From JADJWR01 sp964610575 (GTDB taxonomy: Bacteria > Pseudomonadota > Gammaproteobacteria > Burkholderiales > Burkholderiaceae_F), in assembly GCA_964610575.1 (NCBI GenBank), contig CAZSYX010000001.1, positions 62,001 to 126,000 on the forward strand: a stretch of DNA of 64,000 nt, written 5' to 3'. Under the pieces are notes generated by a model. The model did no database searches. It saw nothing but the letters and a program-made list of their open reading frames with translations, and was not told the DNA's origin. Both the position numbers and the translations under genes were made by a program. Numbering within the stretch: the first letter of the stretch is position 1; each line of letters opens with the position of its first letter. Positions 16,741 to 27,153 of this stretch are shown here, piece after piece.

Positions 16741-17193
16741 CTAGATGCGCTCGTCGCTCATGCCGTGCATCACCATCAGCGTCTGCTGGGTCGCCGCGAC
16801 CAGCGTCTCGCGGCCGGCTTCGACCGCCCAGACGTCGGCGCGGACGATCGACAGCGTGCGGCCGGGCTTGAGGACCTCGCCGCGGGCGACCAGGCGCTCG
16901 CCCTTGGCCGGCGCCAGCATGTTGATCTTGTACTCGACGGTGAGCACCGACGCGTCGGCCGGCATCAGCGTGAAGGCGGCGTAGCCGCCGGCCGAGTCGG
17001 CGATCATGCCGACCACGCCGCCGTGCACGAACCTGTGCTGCTGGGTGAGTTCCTCGCGCACCGGCAGTTCGATCTCGCAGCAGCCGGGCGCCACGCGCGT
17101 CATCGTCGCGCCGATCAGCGTCATCGCGGCCTGGCGGGCGAACGAGTCGCGGACCCGCTGCTCGTAGTTCGGGTCGAGGATCTTGAATTGCAT
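16741..17193 (-). CDS. PaaI-type hotdog-fold acyl-CoA thioesterase
   Basis: A 150-residue hotdog-fold protein. The central helix motif is RFVHGGVVGMIADSAGGYAAFT, with the conserved HGG followed by an acidic residue, and VLTVEYKINMLAPAKGERL is the following strand pair. The family hydrolyses acyl-CoA thioesters in the cytoplasm. Being first in the ivd-containing run, it may release CoA from stalled branched-chain or aromatic acyl-CoAs. The exact substrate is not known. Confidence 0.88.
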   Translation of the reverse strand: MQFKILDPNYEQRVRDSFARQAAMTLIGATMTRVAPGCCEIELPVREELTQQHRFVHGGVVGMIADSAGGYAAFTLMPADASVLTVEYKINMLAPAKGERLVARGEVLKPGRTLSIVRADVWAVEAGRETLVAATQQTLMVMHGMSDERI

Positions 17194-17272
17194 GGCGGCG
17201 TGCGGGCGGCGGGGCGGGAAGGCCCAATCGTAGCCGCGCGCCGGCCGGCGCACGGCTGGTCCACCGCCTGCC

Positions 17273-17740
17273 TCAGGGGGCCGGACTGCGGTCGGCCAGC
17301 CGGAAGGCGCCGCGGACGACCCGGTACAGGTTCCAGATCCACACGACGACGATGCCCAGCCCGCCGAGCATCGCTGCGCCGACGGTGGCGAAGATCGAAT
17401 CCCAGGCGATGGCGAAGCTGAATTCCTGCGCCTGGCCGCCGCTGCGGACGGCTTCGCGAACGATGTCGCTGATGATTGGCCATGCGCCGGCAAGGATCAC
17501 CGCCAGGCAGACGAGGTAGCCGAGCCCCGTCCACCAGAAGGTGCTGATCAGCCAGCGGTGGTGCGAGGCGATGAAGCCGGCCCCGGCAGCATCGCGGCGG
17601 ACGTAGCTGATGACCAGCCCGATCAGCGGGCCCAGGACGAATCCGAAGACGCCGGTGGCCTGCAGCGCGTAGGCGACCCAGGCCGTGCTGTACTCGGTGC
17701 CGGACGGCTCGCCGTTGGGCGCATCGAACTCAGCGGTCAT
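17273..17740 (-). CDS. DUF4870-like membrane protein
   Basis: A 155-residue protein with a hydrophilic N-terminus (about 20 residues) and three hydrophobic helices at about 22-48, 65-88 and 112-138. The first-helix region AYALQATGVFGFVLGPLIGLVISYVRR, followed by SHHRWLISTFWW, matches small DUF4870-type membrane proteins common in proteobacteria. Function is unknown. It is divergent from recQ; the 107-base gap at 17741-17847 should contain both promoters, but no clear -35/-10 pair stands out. Confidence 0.72.
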   Translation of the reverse strand: MTAEFDAPNGEPSGTEYSTAWVAYALQATGVFGFVLGPLIGLVISYVRRDAAGAGFIASHHRWLISTFWWTGLGYLVCLAVILAGAWPIISDIVREAVRSGGQAQEFSFAIAWDSIFATVGAAMLGGLGIVVVWIWNLYRVVRGAFRLADRSPAP

Positions 17741-17847
17741 CTATCTGCCTCCTTGAACTGGCGCAGATCGTAGCTCGCGGCACTGCTGCGGAAGCGCAGT
17801 CCAGGATGCGAATTCCGCAGTCTGTCGCACTGCTAACCTCGCCGCCC

Positions 17848-19656
<1,809 letters not shown>

Positions 19657-19663
19657 CCGGCCC

Positions 19664-20119
19664 TCAGCCGGCCGCCGCCTTCGCCCGCATCTTCGCCGCG
19701 ATGTAGTCGCCGTGCGGCACGTGCAGCAGCTCGGCGATCTTGCGCAGCACGTGCTGCTCGTGCGCGCCGAGCGTCGCGTCGGCGTAGGCGACCTGCCACA
19801 TCAGTTCGATCACCCGCAGCTTCTGCGGCGGCGGGAAGCTGCGGTTGATCAGCGAGGTGAACTGGTAGGTGTCGCTGGCGAGCCGGCTCTCCTGCTCGGC
19901 GAGGTCGATCAGCGCCGCGGCTTCCTCCGGCGCCAGCGCGAACTTGGCGCCGATGGCCGCCAGCATCGCCTCTCGCTCGGCCGGCGAAATGGTGCCGTCG
20001 CTGCGGACCACCTCGACCAGCAGCGCCGCGGTCGCCAGCTGCAGGCGGTGCGGTTCCTGCGTCGGCGCAGGCGCCTGGCCGATGTTCTGGTCGAAGAAGT
20101 CGCGGATCGCCTTGAGCAT
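19664..20119 (-). CDS. TerB-family (tellurite resistance B-like) protein
   Basis: A 151-residue all-helical protein of the TerB-like family. The repeated acidic motifs ATAALLVEVVRSDGTISPAERE and LMWQVAYADATLGAHEQHVLRKIAELL contain the conserved Asp residues thought to bind metal. Such stand-alone proteins are common in proteobacteria and their role is unclear; tellurite resistance is not implied. It converges on recQ with only a few bases between the two stops. Confidence 0.85.
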   Translation of the reverse strand: MLKAIRDFFDQNIGQAPAPTQEPHRLQLATAALLVEVVRSDGTISPAEREAMLAAIGAKFALAPEEAAALIDLAEQESRLASDTYQFTSLINRSFPPPQKLRVIELMWQVAYADATLGAHEQHVLRKIAELLHVPHGDYIAAKMRAKAAAG

Positions 20120-20248
20120 TGGTCTTCGGTCGGTGTCGGCCGCCCTGCGGCGGCGGATGCTGCATCGGAGCGACGATAATGCAGGCCAGGAATCGGCGCG
20201 CGCCGGGGCAGTCCGCTGCGGGCGGCGACCGGCCGGACAACAAAGCAC

Positions 20249-20743
20249 ATGAATGCGCGTTTTCACATCGTCGGCTGCGGGGTCGCCGCACAGCCCGACC
20301 CGGAGGCGACGGATGAGTTCGTCGAGTGGGCACGCCGCTTCGGCGCCCGCATGCTGTCGCAGGACGAAGGCAAGACGGTGTTCGTGCAGTTCGACGCGCC
20401 CGGCGCGCAGTTGATCCTGCACGGCTGCCGCACCGCTGCCGCGCGCCGTCAGCCGCCGCTGCGCTTCGGCTTTGCCTCCGGCGTGAAGGAGGCCAACGGC
20501 GCCGACGGCGAGCCCCGCGTCGGCAGCCGCGGCATCCAGCAGGCCCGCGACTTGGCCGCGGCCGCGCGCCCGGGACAAGTTCTGATTTCGTCGCAGCTTG
20601 GTTCGCTGCTGCAGCTGGCCGATCTCGAGCCGCATGAGCGCCTGCTGTCTACCCGCGTCGTACTGCCCGACGGCCGCCCGGCCTCGGCCTTCCTCGTCCA
20701 GCCCAGGCGCGCCCAGTTGTTCGCCGATCGGCCGCCGGCATGA
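20249..20743 (+). CDS. degenerate class III nucleotidyl cyclase-like protein
   Basis: A 164-residue soluble protein. Its layout resembles the second half of class III adenylate/guanylate cyclase domains: GKTVFVQFDAPGAQLILHG sits where cyclases have a GD..F..F motif, LRFGFASGVKEANG resembles the R.GI..G strand, and GSRGIQQARDLAAAARPGQVLIS matches the G..V..A.RL...A.PGQVL.S helix-strand. The metal-binding aspartates of active cyclases are not visible, so it is probably non-catalytic. Its stop overlaps the start of the following metallohydrolase gene (ATGA), implying joint function. Confidence 0.6.
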   Translation: MNARFHIVGCGVAAQPDPEATDEFVEWARRFGARMLSQDEGKTVFVQFDAPGAQLILHGCRTAAARRQPPLRFGFASGVKEANGADGEPRVGSRGIQQARDLAAAARPGQVLISSQLGSLLQLADLEPHERLLSTRVVLPDGRPASAFLVQPRRAQLFADRPPA

Positions 20744-21828
20744 ACCCGCTCGAGCACGAACTCGCCTATCCCTGGCCCGAGGTGCCGGCGCTGGGCGCGG
20801 TCACCGAGGTGCGGCCGGGGCTGCACTGGGTGCGCATGCGGCTGCCCTTCGCGCTCGACCACATCAACCTGTGGCTGCTCGACGACGAGGTTGACGGCGT
20901 TCGCGGCTGGACCATCGTCGACTGCGGCATCACCTCCGACGAGACCAGGGCGGCCTGGGAGAAGATCTTCGACACGGTCTTTGCTGGCCGTCCGCTGCTG
21001 CGACTGATCGCCACCCACTTCCACCCGGACCACCTGGGGCTGGCGCACTGGCTCGCCGTCGGCGGCGACCGCCGCCGCTGGAGCGCACCGCTGTGGATGA
21101 GCGCCACCGAGTGGACCATCGGTCGGCTGCTGTCGCAGACGAAGGGCGAGCTGGGCGAGGAGGCGGGCAGCCGCACCGCGGCGCACTTCGCCCGCCACGG
21201 CCTGGCCGATCCCGAGTCGCTGGCCAAGGTCCGCGCGCGCGGCGCCGGCTACTACGCGAAGCTGGTGCCCGCGGTGCCGCCGTCGTACCGGCGGATCCAG
21301 AACGGCCAGTCGATCGCCATCGGCCCGCACGGCGCGAAGCGGGTGTTCGAGGTCATCGTCGGCCACGGCCACGCGCCCGAGCACGTGTCCCTGTTCTGTG
21401 CGGAAGACCGCCTGCTGATCTCCGGCGACATGGTGCTGCCTCGCATCTCGACCAACGTCAGCGTGTTCGAGGTCGAGCCGGAAGGCAATCCGCTGCCGCA
21501 GTACCTGCATTCGATCGATCGCTACCTGCAGTTGCCGGAGGACACGCTGGTGCTGCCGTCGCACGGCAAGCCGTTCCTCGGCCTGCACAAGCGCGTCGCG
21601 CAGCAGCACGCGCACCACCAGGAGCGGCTCGACGACGTGCTGGCCGCCTGCGCGCGGCCGGCGAGCGCCGCCGACATCGTGCCGGTGCTGTTCCCGCGCG
21701 AGCTCGACCTGCACCAGATGACCTTTGCGCTCGGCGAGTCGCTGGCCCACCTGCACGCGCTGTGGTTCGACGGCCGCGTCGAGCGCCGCGCCGGCAACGA
21801 CGGTGTCTTGCGCTTCGTTGCGGTCTAG
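20740..21828 (+). CDS. metallo-beta-lactamase-fold hydrolase
   Basis: A 362-residue hydrolase. The metal motif is THFHPDH (residues 92-98), with later ligands in VIVGHGHAPEH, SGDMVLP and LPSHGKPF. A C-terminal helical part resembles the winged-helix tail found in LACTB2-like and other MBL proteins (HHQERLDDVL...). It probably hydrolyses a thioester, lactone or phosphodiester in the cytoplasm; no signal peptide is seen. Its ATG overlaps the upstream stop. Confidence 0.88.
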   Translation: MNPLEHELAYPWPEVPALGAVTEVRPGLHWVRMRLPFALDHINLWLLDDEVDGVRGWTIVDCGITSDETRAAWEKIFDTVFAGRPLLRLIATHFHPDHLGLAHWLAVGGDRRRWSAPLWMSATEWTIGRLLSQTKGELGEEAGSRTAAHFARHGLADPESLAKVRARGAGYYAKLVPAVPPSYRRIQNGQSIAIGPHGAKRVFEVIVGHGHAPEHVSLFCAEDRLLISGDMVLPRISTNVSVFEVEPEGNPLPQYLHSIDRYLQLPEDTLVLPSHGKPFLGLHKRVAQQHAHHQERLDDVLAACARPASAADIVPVLFPRELDLHQMTFALGESLAHLHALWFDGRVERRAGNDGVLRFVAV

Positions 21829-22867
21829 CGTCCGCGCCGCGGCCCTGGCGGCCGCACTGGCCGCCGCCGCGACTCCCGCATGGGCAGCCGGATCGCCGGC
21901 GGTGGAGGGGCCTTTTGTCGGCACGCTGCCCTGCGCCGACTGCGAAGGCATCCGAACCGAGCTGACGCTGTTTCGGGACGCGGCGAGCGGCGCGCCGTCG
22001 CGCTTCCTGCTGCGCCGGACCTACTTGGGCAAATCGCTGCACGAGGCGGTCTTCGACTCGAGCGGGCCGTGGCAGGAGGTCGACGACAGCGTGGCGGCAT
22101 CGGAGGGCGGCCGCGTGCGCGTCGACCCGTATCAGCCGAGCGAGCGCCTCAGCTTCCTGCGCGTCGGCCCGACCACGCTCGAACTGCTCGATCGCAACGA
22201 ACTTCGGATCAGGACGCGGGCGAACCTGAAGCTGGAGTCGGCGGCATCGTCCGCGCCGGAGGAGCCGGCAGCGCGGGTGCTGCTCGCCGGCACGGTGCGC
22301 AGCGCCGGCCCACAGGGCCTGCAGTGGCAGCCCTGCGGCGGCAGCGGCACGCAGCGCGTGATCGACGTGTCTCCGGAATCGATGCTCACGGCGGTGCTGA
22401 CCGACCTCGGACTGGACCGCCGCGGCGAGCTGTACATGGAAGCATTCGGCCGCATCGTCGACGGGGCGGCGCAGATCGAACGCCTGAACCGTGCCGGCGT
22501 CGAAATGCGCTGCCCGGATCCCGGTGCCCGAGTCCACTGGCAGGCGCAAGGCAACGAACCGTTCTGGGCGCTTCGCGCGCAGACGGACCGCATCACGTTC
22601 ACGCAGCCCGGCGAGCCGACGATCGCCCATCCGGCCACCGAGCCGACCTGGCGCTGGCGCGGCGGGCGGCGTGACCAGGCCCGGGCGCACCTTTTCTCGC
22701 AAACCGAGTCCGGCAGCATCGAAGCGCTGCTGGATCCCCGCATCTGCCGCGACACGATGGCGGAAGCGGCCTATGGCTATCGCGCCGAGGTCGCCGTCGC
22801 CAATCCATCGGCGCGACGGACGTTCCGCGGCTGTGCCTACCTCGGCGCCGGCACGGCGCTGCCCTGA
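21803..22867 (+). CDS. exported NlpE-like protein with C-terminal META-like domain
   Basis: About 354 residues. A signal peptide (VRAAALAAALAAAATPAWA) is followed by an NlpE-type domain (GTLPCADCEGIRTELTLF, about residues 38-55), the CxxC copper-resistance/stress lipoprotein motif. The C-terminal part has GNEPFWALRAQTDRITFTQPG, a pattern seen in periplasmic domains of the COG3650 kind fused to NlpE-like modules. There is no lipobox Cys, so the protein is probably soluble in the periplasm. The start is uncertain: GTG at 21803 or TTG at 21818, both inside the end of the upstream gene, and neither is ATG. Confidence 0.75.
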   Translation: MSCASLRSSVRAAALAAALAAAATPAWAAGSPAVEGPFVGTLPCADCEGIRTELTLFRDAASGAPSRFLLRRTYLGKSLHEAVFDSSGPWQEVDDSVAASEGGRVRVDPYQPSERLSFLRVGPTTLELLDRNELRIRTRANLKLESAASSAPEEPAARVLLAGTVRSAGPQGLQWQPCGGSGTQRVIDVSPESMLTAVLTDLGLDRRGELYMEAFGRIVDGAAQIERLNRAGVEMRCPDPGARVHWQAQGNEPFWALRAQTDRITFTQPGEPTIAHPATEPTWRWRGGRRDQARAHLFSQTESGSIEALLDPRICRDTMAEAAYGYRAEVAVANPSARRTFRGCAYLGAGTALP

Positions 22868-22883
22868 TCCGGACGGAAAGTTG

Positions 22884-24098
22884 ATGACCGACAACGACAA
22901 TCGATCGGCGACGAAGCTGGTCACCCTCGGCCGCGACACGAAGGCGAGCTTCGACTTCGTCAATCCGCCGCTGGTGCGCGGCTCCACCGTGCTGCACGAC
23001 GACGTGGCGGACATGCGCAGCCGCGTGGCCCGCCGCAACGCCGGCGAGGACGGCGAGGGCGGCACGCCGGCGGCCTATGGCATCTACGGCACGCCGACGC
23101 ATCTGGCCTTCTACAAGGCGCTGACCGCGCTCGAAGGCGGATATCGCAGCTGGGCGTTTCCCTCGGGGCTGACCGCCTGCACGATGGCCATCCTCGCTTA
23201 CGTCGCGCAGGGCGACCACGTGCTGATCCCCGACTCGGTGTACGGGCCGACGCGCCGCTTTGCGCTGCAGACGCTGCCGCGCTACGGCGTGCAGGCGGGC
23301 CTGTACGAACCGCGCGTGGGCGAACAGGGCCGCGCCGCCGTCGAGGCGCTGTTCCAGGCGAAAACCCGCGTGCTGTTCCTCGAGTCGCCTGGGTCGCTCA
23401 CATTCGAGATGCAGGACGTGCCGCTGCTGGCCTCGGTCGCGCGCCAGCGCGACGCGATCAGCGTGATCGACAACACCTGGGCCACGCCGCTGTACTTCCA
23501 GCCGCTGGCGCACGGCGTCGACGTTTCGGTGCACGCTGCAACCAAGTACATCGGCGGCCACTCGGATCTCGTCATCGGCACGGTCACCTGCAACGAGCGC
23601 GCCTGGCCGCGCATGCGCGAGACGATCCATCACTACGGCCTGACCACCAGCCCCGACGACTGCTGGCTGGCGCTGCGCGGCCTGCGCTCGATGGGCGCGC
23701 GGCTGGCGCAGCATCGCGCCACCGCGGAAGCCTTGATCGCCTGGCTGAAACGGCAGCCGGAGGTGGAGCGCATCCTGTACCCGGCCGATCCCGATGATGC
23801 GGGTTATGCCCTGTGGAAGCGCGACATGAGCGGCGCCTCGGGGCTGTTCGGCGTGCTGCTGAAGGCCGGCATCGCCGAGGCGCGCTTCCTTGCCTTCGTC
23901 GATGGCATGAAGCTCTTCGGCCGCGGCTACTCGTGGGGCGGCTTCGAGAGCCTGCTGATCCCGGCGCTTCCCGAGCGCACGGTGACGCCGTTCACCTATG
24001 CCGGGCGGCTGTTCCGCATCGGCGCCGGGCTCGAGGATCCGGTGGACCTCATCGCCGATCTGGACGCCGGCTTCGCGCGGCTGCGCGCGGCGGCCTGA
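22884..24098 (+). CDS. metC: cystathionine beta-lyase (PLP-dependent)
   Basis: A 404-residue enzyme of the Cys/Met metabolism PLP family. The PLP lysine is K221 in VHAATKYIGGHSD. The phosphate-binding region is AFPSGLTACTMAIL, and VIDNTWATPLYFQPL is the family strand with the Asp that contacts the pyridine nitrogen. GYSWGGFESLLIPA near the C-terminus is typical of beta-lyases. It converts cystathionine to homocysteine, pyruvate and ammonia. The gene follows the NlpE-like gene by 16 bases. Confidence 0.93.
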   Translation: MTDNDNRSATKLVTLGRDTKASFDFVNPPLVRGSTVLHDDVADMRSRVARRNAGEDGEGGTPAAYGIYGTPTHLAFYKALTALEGGYRSWAFPSGLTACTMAILAYVAQGDHVLIPDSVYGPTRRFALQTLPRYGVQAGLYEPRVGEQGRAAVEALFQAKTRVLFLESPGSLTFEMQDVPLLASVARQRDAISVIDNTWATPLYFQPLAHGVDVSVHAATKYIGGHSDLVIGTVTCNERAWPRMRETIHHYGLTTSPDDCWLALRGLRSMGARLAQHRATAEALIAWLKRQPEVERILYPADPDDAGYALWKRDMSGASGLFGVLLKAGIAEARFLAFVDGMKLFGRGYSWGGFESLLIPALPERTVTPFTYAGRLFRIGAGLEDPVDLIADLDAGFARLRAAA

Positions 24099-24110
24099 GC
24101 TCAGCCGGCT

Positions 24111-24923
24111 TCAGCGCTGCAGGCAACTGCGGCGGAACTGCGCCAGCTGCTCGAGGCCGGCGATCGCCCGCGAGCCGTACCAGCTGGTCCACTCGCCGTC
24201 GACGAGATCGACCGGCTTGCCGGCAAGGCGCTGCCGCAGCTCCCGCGCGTGCTTCTCGCGGAAGCTGAACGGCTCGGTGGACAGCAACACGCGATCGACC
24301 CGCGCCGCCTCGGCGTCGAGATCGTTCACCCAGGGGTAACGCGCGGCGCCGGCAGGCCCGCCGGCGCCGCGCGGCACGCGCCAGCCCACCGCCGCCAGCG
24401 TGCCGGCGATGTAGGTGTCGGCGGCGATCGTCATCCACGGCGCTTGCCAGATCAGGTACAGCACCGTTTCGGGCGGCCAGGAGGTGGCGGCGAGCGCGTC
24501 GAGTTGCGCCTGCAGCCGCAGGTACAACGCCCCGGCGGCATCGGCGCGGCCGAAGATGCCGCCGAGCAGCCGGTACAGCGCCAGGTTGTCGGCCGGCGCG
24601 TTCGGGTGGGTGACGACCACGTGCGGCACGAACTCGCGCAGCGCCTCGACCGTCGGCGCCTCGTTCTCGTCGATGTTGACGATCACGTGCGTGGGCGCAA
24701 GCGCGCGCACCGCGTCGAGCCTGACGTCCTTGGTGCCGCCGACCTTGCGGATCTCGCGCACGGCCTCGCGCGGATGGATGCAGAAGCCGGTGCGGCCGAC
24801 CACGCGCTCGCGCAGGCCGAGGTCGATCAGCGTCTCGGTGATCGACGGCACCAGCGAGACGATGCGTGCGGCCTCGGCACGCTCGAAGCGCTGGCCGAGC
24901 GCGTCGGTGAAGGTCTCGCGCAC
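24111..24923 (-). CDS. cobalamin-type substrate-binding protein (BtuF-like)
   Basis: About 270 residues of the helical-backbone metal/cobalamin receptor fold. It has RIVSLVPSITETLIDLGLRERVVGRT, the family start, then KVGGTKDVRLDAVRALAPTHVIVNIDEN. There is no evident signal peptide from the GTG at 24923, chosen because it follows the SDR stop by ten bases. It may therefore be cytoplasmic, or the start may be mis-set (a TTG at 24944 overlaps the SDR stop). No ABC transporter partners are nearby. In this genome cobalamin would matter for the CarH-like regulator at 48016, but a link is speculative. Confidence 0.8.
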   Translation of the reverse strand: MRETFTDALGQRFERAEAARIVSLVPSITETLIDLGLRERVVGRTGFCIHPREAVREIRKVGGTKDVRLDAVRALAPTHVIVNIDENEAPTVEALREFVPHVVVTHPNAPADNLALYRLLGGIFGRADAAGALYLRLQAQLDALAATSWPPETVLYLIWQAPWMTIAADTYIAGTLAAVGWRVPRGAGGPAGAARYPWVNDLDAEAARVDRVLLSTEPFSFREKHARELRQRLAGKPVDLVDGEWTSWYGSRAIAGLEQLAQFRRSCLQR

Positions 24924-24933
24924 GGCGCGGCGG

Positions 24934-25704
24934 TCAGCCGGCAACGTCCGGCGGCCGGCGCGGTTTGTGGGGGCGGTTGCCGAAGGCGCGGTCGAACAGG
25001 CGGTTGGGCAGCAGCCGCAGCAGCTTGGCAACGATCCCCATCTGCCAGGGGATGACGCGGTAGGACACGCCGGCAAGCATCGCGTCGACCGCCTGCCGCG
25101 CGAAGTCGGCCGACTCCATCAGGAACGGCATCCGGTAGGGATTCTTCGCCGTCAGCGGCGTGCGAACGAAGCCGGGGGCGATCGTCACGACCTTCACGCC
25201 GCTGCGCTTCAGCTCGACGCGCAGGCTCTCGCAGTAGCTCGCCACCGCGGCCTTCGAGGCGCAGTAGGCCTCCGAGCCGGGCAGGCCGCGCACGCCGGCG
25301 ACGCTGCCGATGCCGACCAGCGTGCCGCGGCCGCGCGCGCGCATCCTGGCGATGAACGGGTGGAAGGTGTAGGCCATCGCCAGCACGTTGGTGTCGAAGA
25401 CGTCGCCGAACGCGTCGAGGTCCTCGTAGTGCTCGGTCAGCACGCCGACCGAGATGCCGGCGTTGGCCACCACGATGTCGGCGCCGCCGGTGGCGTCGTC
25501 GAAAGCGCGGGCGGCGGCGATCAGGGCGTCCTTGTCGGTGACGTCGACGGCGTAGACGTGATGCCGGCCGGGCGCCTGCGCGACGACCTCGTCGAGAGGC
25601 GCCCGCCGCCGCGCCACCAGACCGAGCGTGGCGCCGCGGCGGGCGAACTCGGCGGCGAGCGCGGCGCCGATGCCGCTCGAGGCACCGGTGAGGAAGACGT
25701 TCAT
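24934..25704 (-). CDS. short-chain dehydrogenase/reductase
   Basis: A 256-residue SDR: nucleotide loop LTGASSGIGAALA (about 5-17), VANAGISVG, catalytic Ser in GSVAGVRG, and YCASKAAV with the catalytic Tyr and Lys. The C-terminal tail (VAKLLRLLPNRLFDRAF) is a basic amphipathic segment seen in SDRs that act on lipids or membranes. The position between dsbA and a binding-protein gene is typical of Burkholderiales. Substrate unknown. Confidence 0.88.
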   Translation of the reverse strand: MNVFLTGASSGIGAALAAEFARRGATLGLVARRRAPLDEVVAQAPGRHHVYAVDVTDKDALIAAARAFDDATGGADIVVANAGISVGVLTEHYEDLDAFGDVFDTNVLAMAYTFHPFIARMRARGRGTLVGIGSVAGVRGLPGSEAYCASKAAVASYCESLRVELKRSGVKVVTIAPGFVRTPLTAKNPYRMPFLMESADFARQAVDAMLAGVSYRVIPWQMGIVAKLLRLLPNRLFDRAFGNRPHKPRRPPDVAG

Positions 25705-25752
25705 CGCGCAGGAAGCGGGGTCAGCCGGAAATTCGACTCTGACCCCGATTTC

Positions 25753-26409
25753 CTATTTCTTGGCGGTGTTGTTGCGTTCCTTGCGCGCCAGCCCGATCAG
25801 GTGGTCCATCACCGGCAGGGTGGCGGCGCGGCTGCCGACCATCGACGGCGCGGTCAGGTACTTGCCGTCGATGGCGACCGCCGGCGTGCCCTCGAGCTTG
25901 TAGGCCTCCCAGACCTGCGTCGCGCGGCTCGCCTGCGTGGCCACGCCGAACGAGTTGAAGGTGTCGAGCCAGAGCTTGCGGTCGATGCCGTTGGCGGCCA
26001 TAAAGTCGGCGATCTCGTTCGGGTCGAGCATCCGCTTCTTCTGCCCATGGTAGGCGGCGAAGACCTTCTTGTGCATCTCGTCGACCTTGCCCAGCTGCAG
26101 CAGCGTGTAGTAGATCTTCGTGTGGTTGGCGGTGGCGGCGTTGAAGGCCACCGGCAGGCGCCGGTACTCGACGTCGGCCGGCATCTTCTTGCGCCAGGCC
26201 TCCAGGTCGGGGTCGAAGCTCGCGCAGTGCGGGCAGCTGTACTGGAAGAACTCGAGCACCTCGATCTTGTTGCCGGTGTCCACCGGCTGCCGCGGGTTCA
26301 CGTCGCGGTAGTCGCGCAGCGCCACCGGCTCCTTCGGCTGGGCGTGCGCGATGGACACGGCCGGAGCCAGTGCGGCGGCGACAACGATACGGCGGCGGGT
26401 CGATTGCAT
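25753..26409 (-). CDS. dsbA: thiol:disulfide interchange protein DsbA
   Basis: A 218-residue periplasmic oxidase. A signal peptide (RRRIVVAAALAPAVSIAHA) precedes a thioredoxin-fold protein with active site C59-P60-H61-C62 (FFQYSCPHCASF). A helical insertion follows, and then the cis-Pro loop EGTPAVAIDGKYL. It introduces disulfide bonds into exported proteins; possible clients in the window include the pilin with its C-terminal Cys pair. It is the third gene after argS and the SPOR protein. Confidence 0.96.
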   Translation of the reverse strand: MQSTRRRIVVAAALAPAVSIAHAQPKEPVALRDYRDVNPRQPVDTGNKIEVLEFFQYSCPHCASFDPDLEAWRKKMPADVEYRRLPVAFNAATANHTKIYYTLLQLGKVDEMHKKVFAAYHGQKKRMLDPNEIADFMAANGIDRKLWLDTFNSFGVATQASRATQVWEAYKLEGTPAVAIDGKYLTAPSMVGSRAATLPVMDHLIGLARKERNNTAKK

Positions 26410-26535
26410 GGCGGGTTCCTTCTCGTCGATGGTCAGGGCCCGGGTCGGCCTGCCGGGCTCATCCCGGGGATGAAGAGGTAACGCAATGACCGCCGCCGCG
26501 GCTGACGGTTTCCATCGGGGCGGCGGACGGCGGCA

Positions 26536-27135
26536 TCAGCGCAGCCGGACGATCTGCGCCTCGATGCTGTTGTCGGCCAGCAGCTTGCGCACGCGGTTGA
26601 CGTCGTCGAGCTGTCCATAGGGGCCGAGGCGGACCCGGTACAGCGTCTGGCCGCCCTGCTCGATCGGAAAGATGCGCGCGTCCAGGCCGAGCATGGCCAG
26701 CTGCGCACGCATGCCGTCGGCATCCTCGGCCGACTTGAACGCGCCGGCCTGCAGCAGGAAGCGCGAGCCCTCGGGCAGGGTCTCCTGCTTGGCCGCCGCC
26801 GCCTCGGGCGTGGCGGGTGTTGCCTCCCCCTTGGCGGGCGGCGCCACCGGGGCGGCCGGCGGCGTGCTGGCGGCGGGCGGCGGAGCCGGTGGCGTCAGGT
26901 TCAGGCTCCTGTTGGGATCCGGCAGCTTGCCGTCCGCCGGCAACGCCGAGCTCGTCGACGGCGGCCGCACCTTGGTGACGAAGGGCAATGGCGCGTTGCT
27001 GATGTACAGCGCCACCGCCACCGCGATGGCCAAGCCGACCACCAGGCCGATCACGAACCCGAGCAGCATGCCGCCGCGCTGGCTGAAGACGCCTGGTTGC
27101 ATAGGTGGGTTCAATTCGGCTCCAGCACTCGGCAT
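26536..27135 (-). CDS. SPOR domain cell-division protein (FtsN-like)
   Basis: About 199 residues. A short cytoplasmic N-terminus is followed by one membrane helix (GFVIGLVVGLAIAVAVALYI), a Pro/Ala-rich linker, and a C-terminal SPOR domain (about 120-199) with FLLQAGAFKSAEDADGMRAQL and YRVRLGPYGQLDDVNRV. SPOR domains bind denuded peptidoglycan at the division septum. The gene lies 18 bases after argS. The ATG at 27135 is used; another ATG at 27102 is possible and neither has a strong ribosome binding site. Confidence 0.88.
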   Translation of the reverse strand: MPSAGAELNPPMQPGVFSQRGGMLLGFVIGLVVGLAIAVAVALYISNAPLPFVTKVRPPSTSSALPADGKLPDPNRSLNLTPPAPPPAASTPPAAPVAPPAKGEATPATPEAAAAKQETLPEGSRFLLQAGAFKSAEDADGMRAQLAMLGLDARIFPIEQGGQTLYRVRLGPYGQLDDVNRVRKLLADNSIEAQIVRLR

Positions 27136-27153
27136 CGATCACCGCGACGCCGC

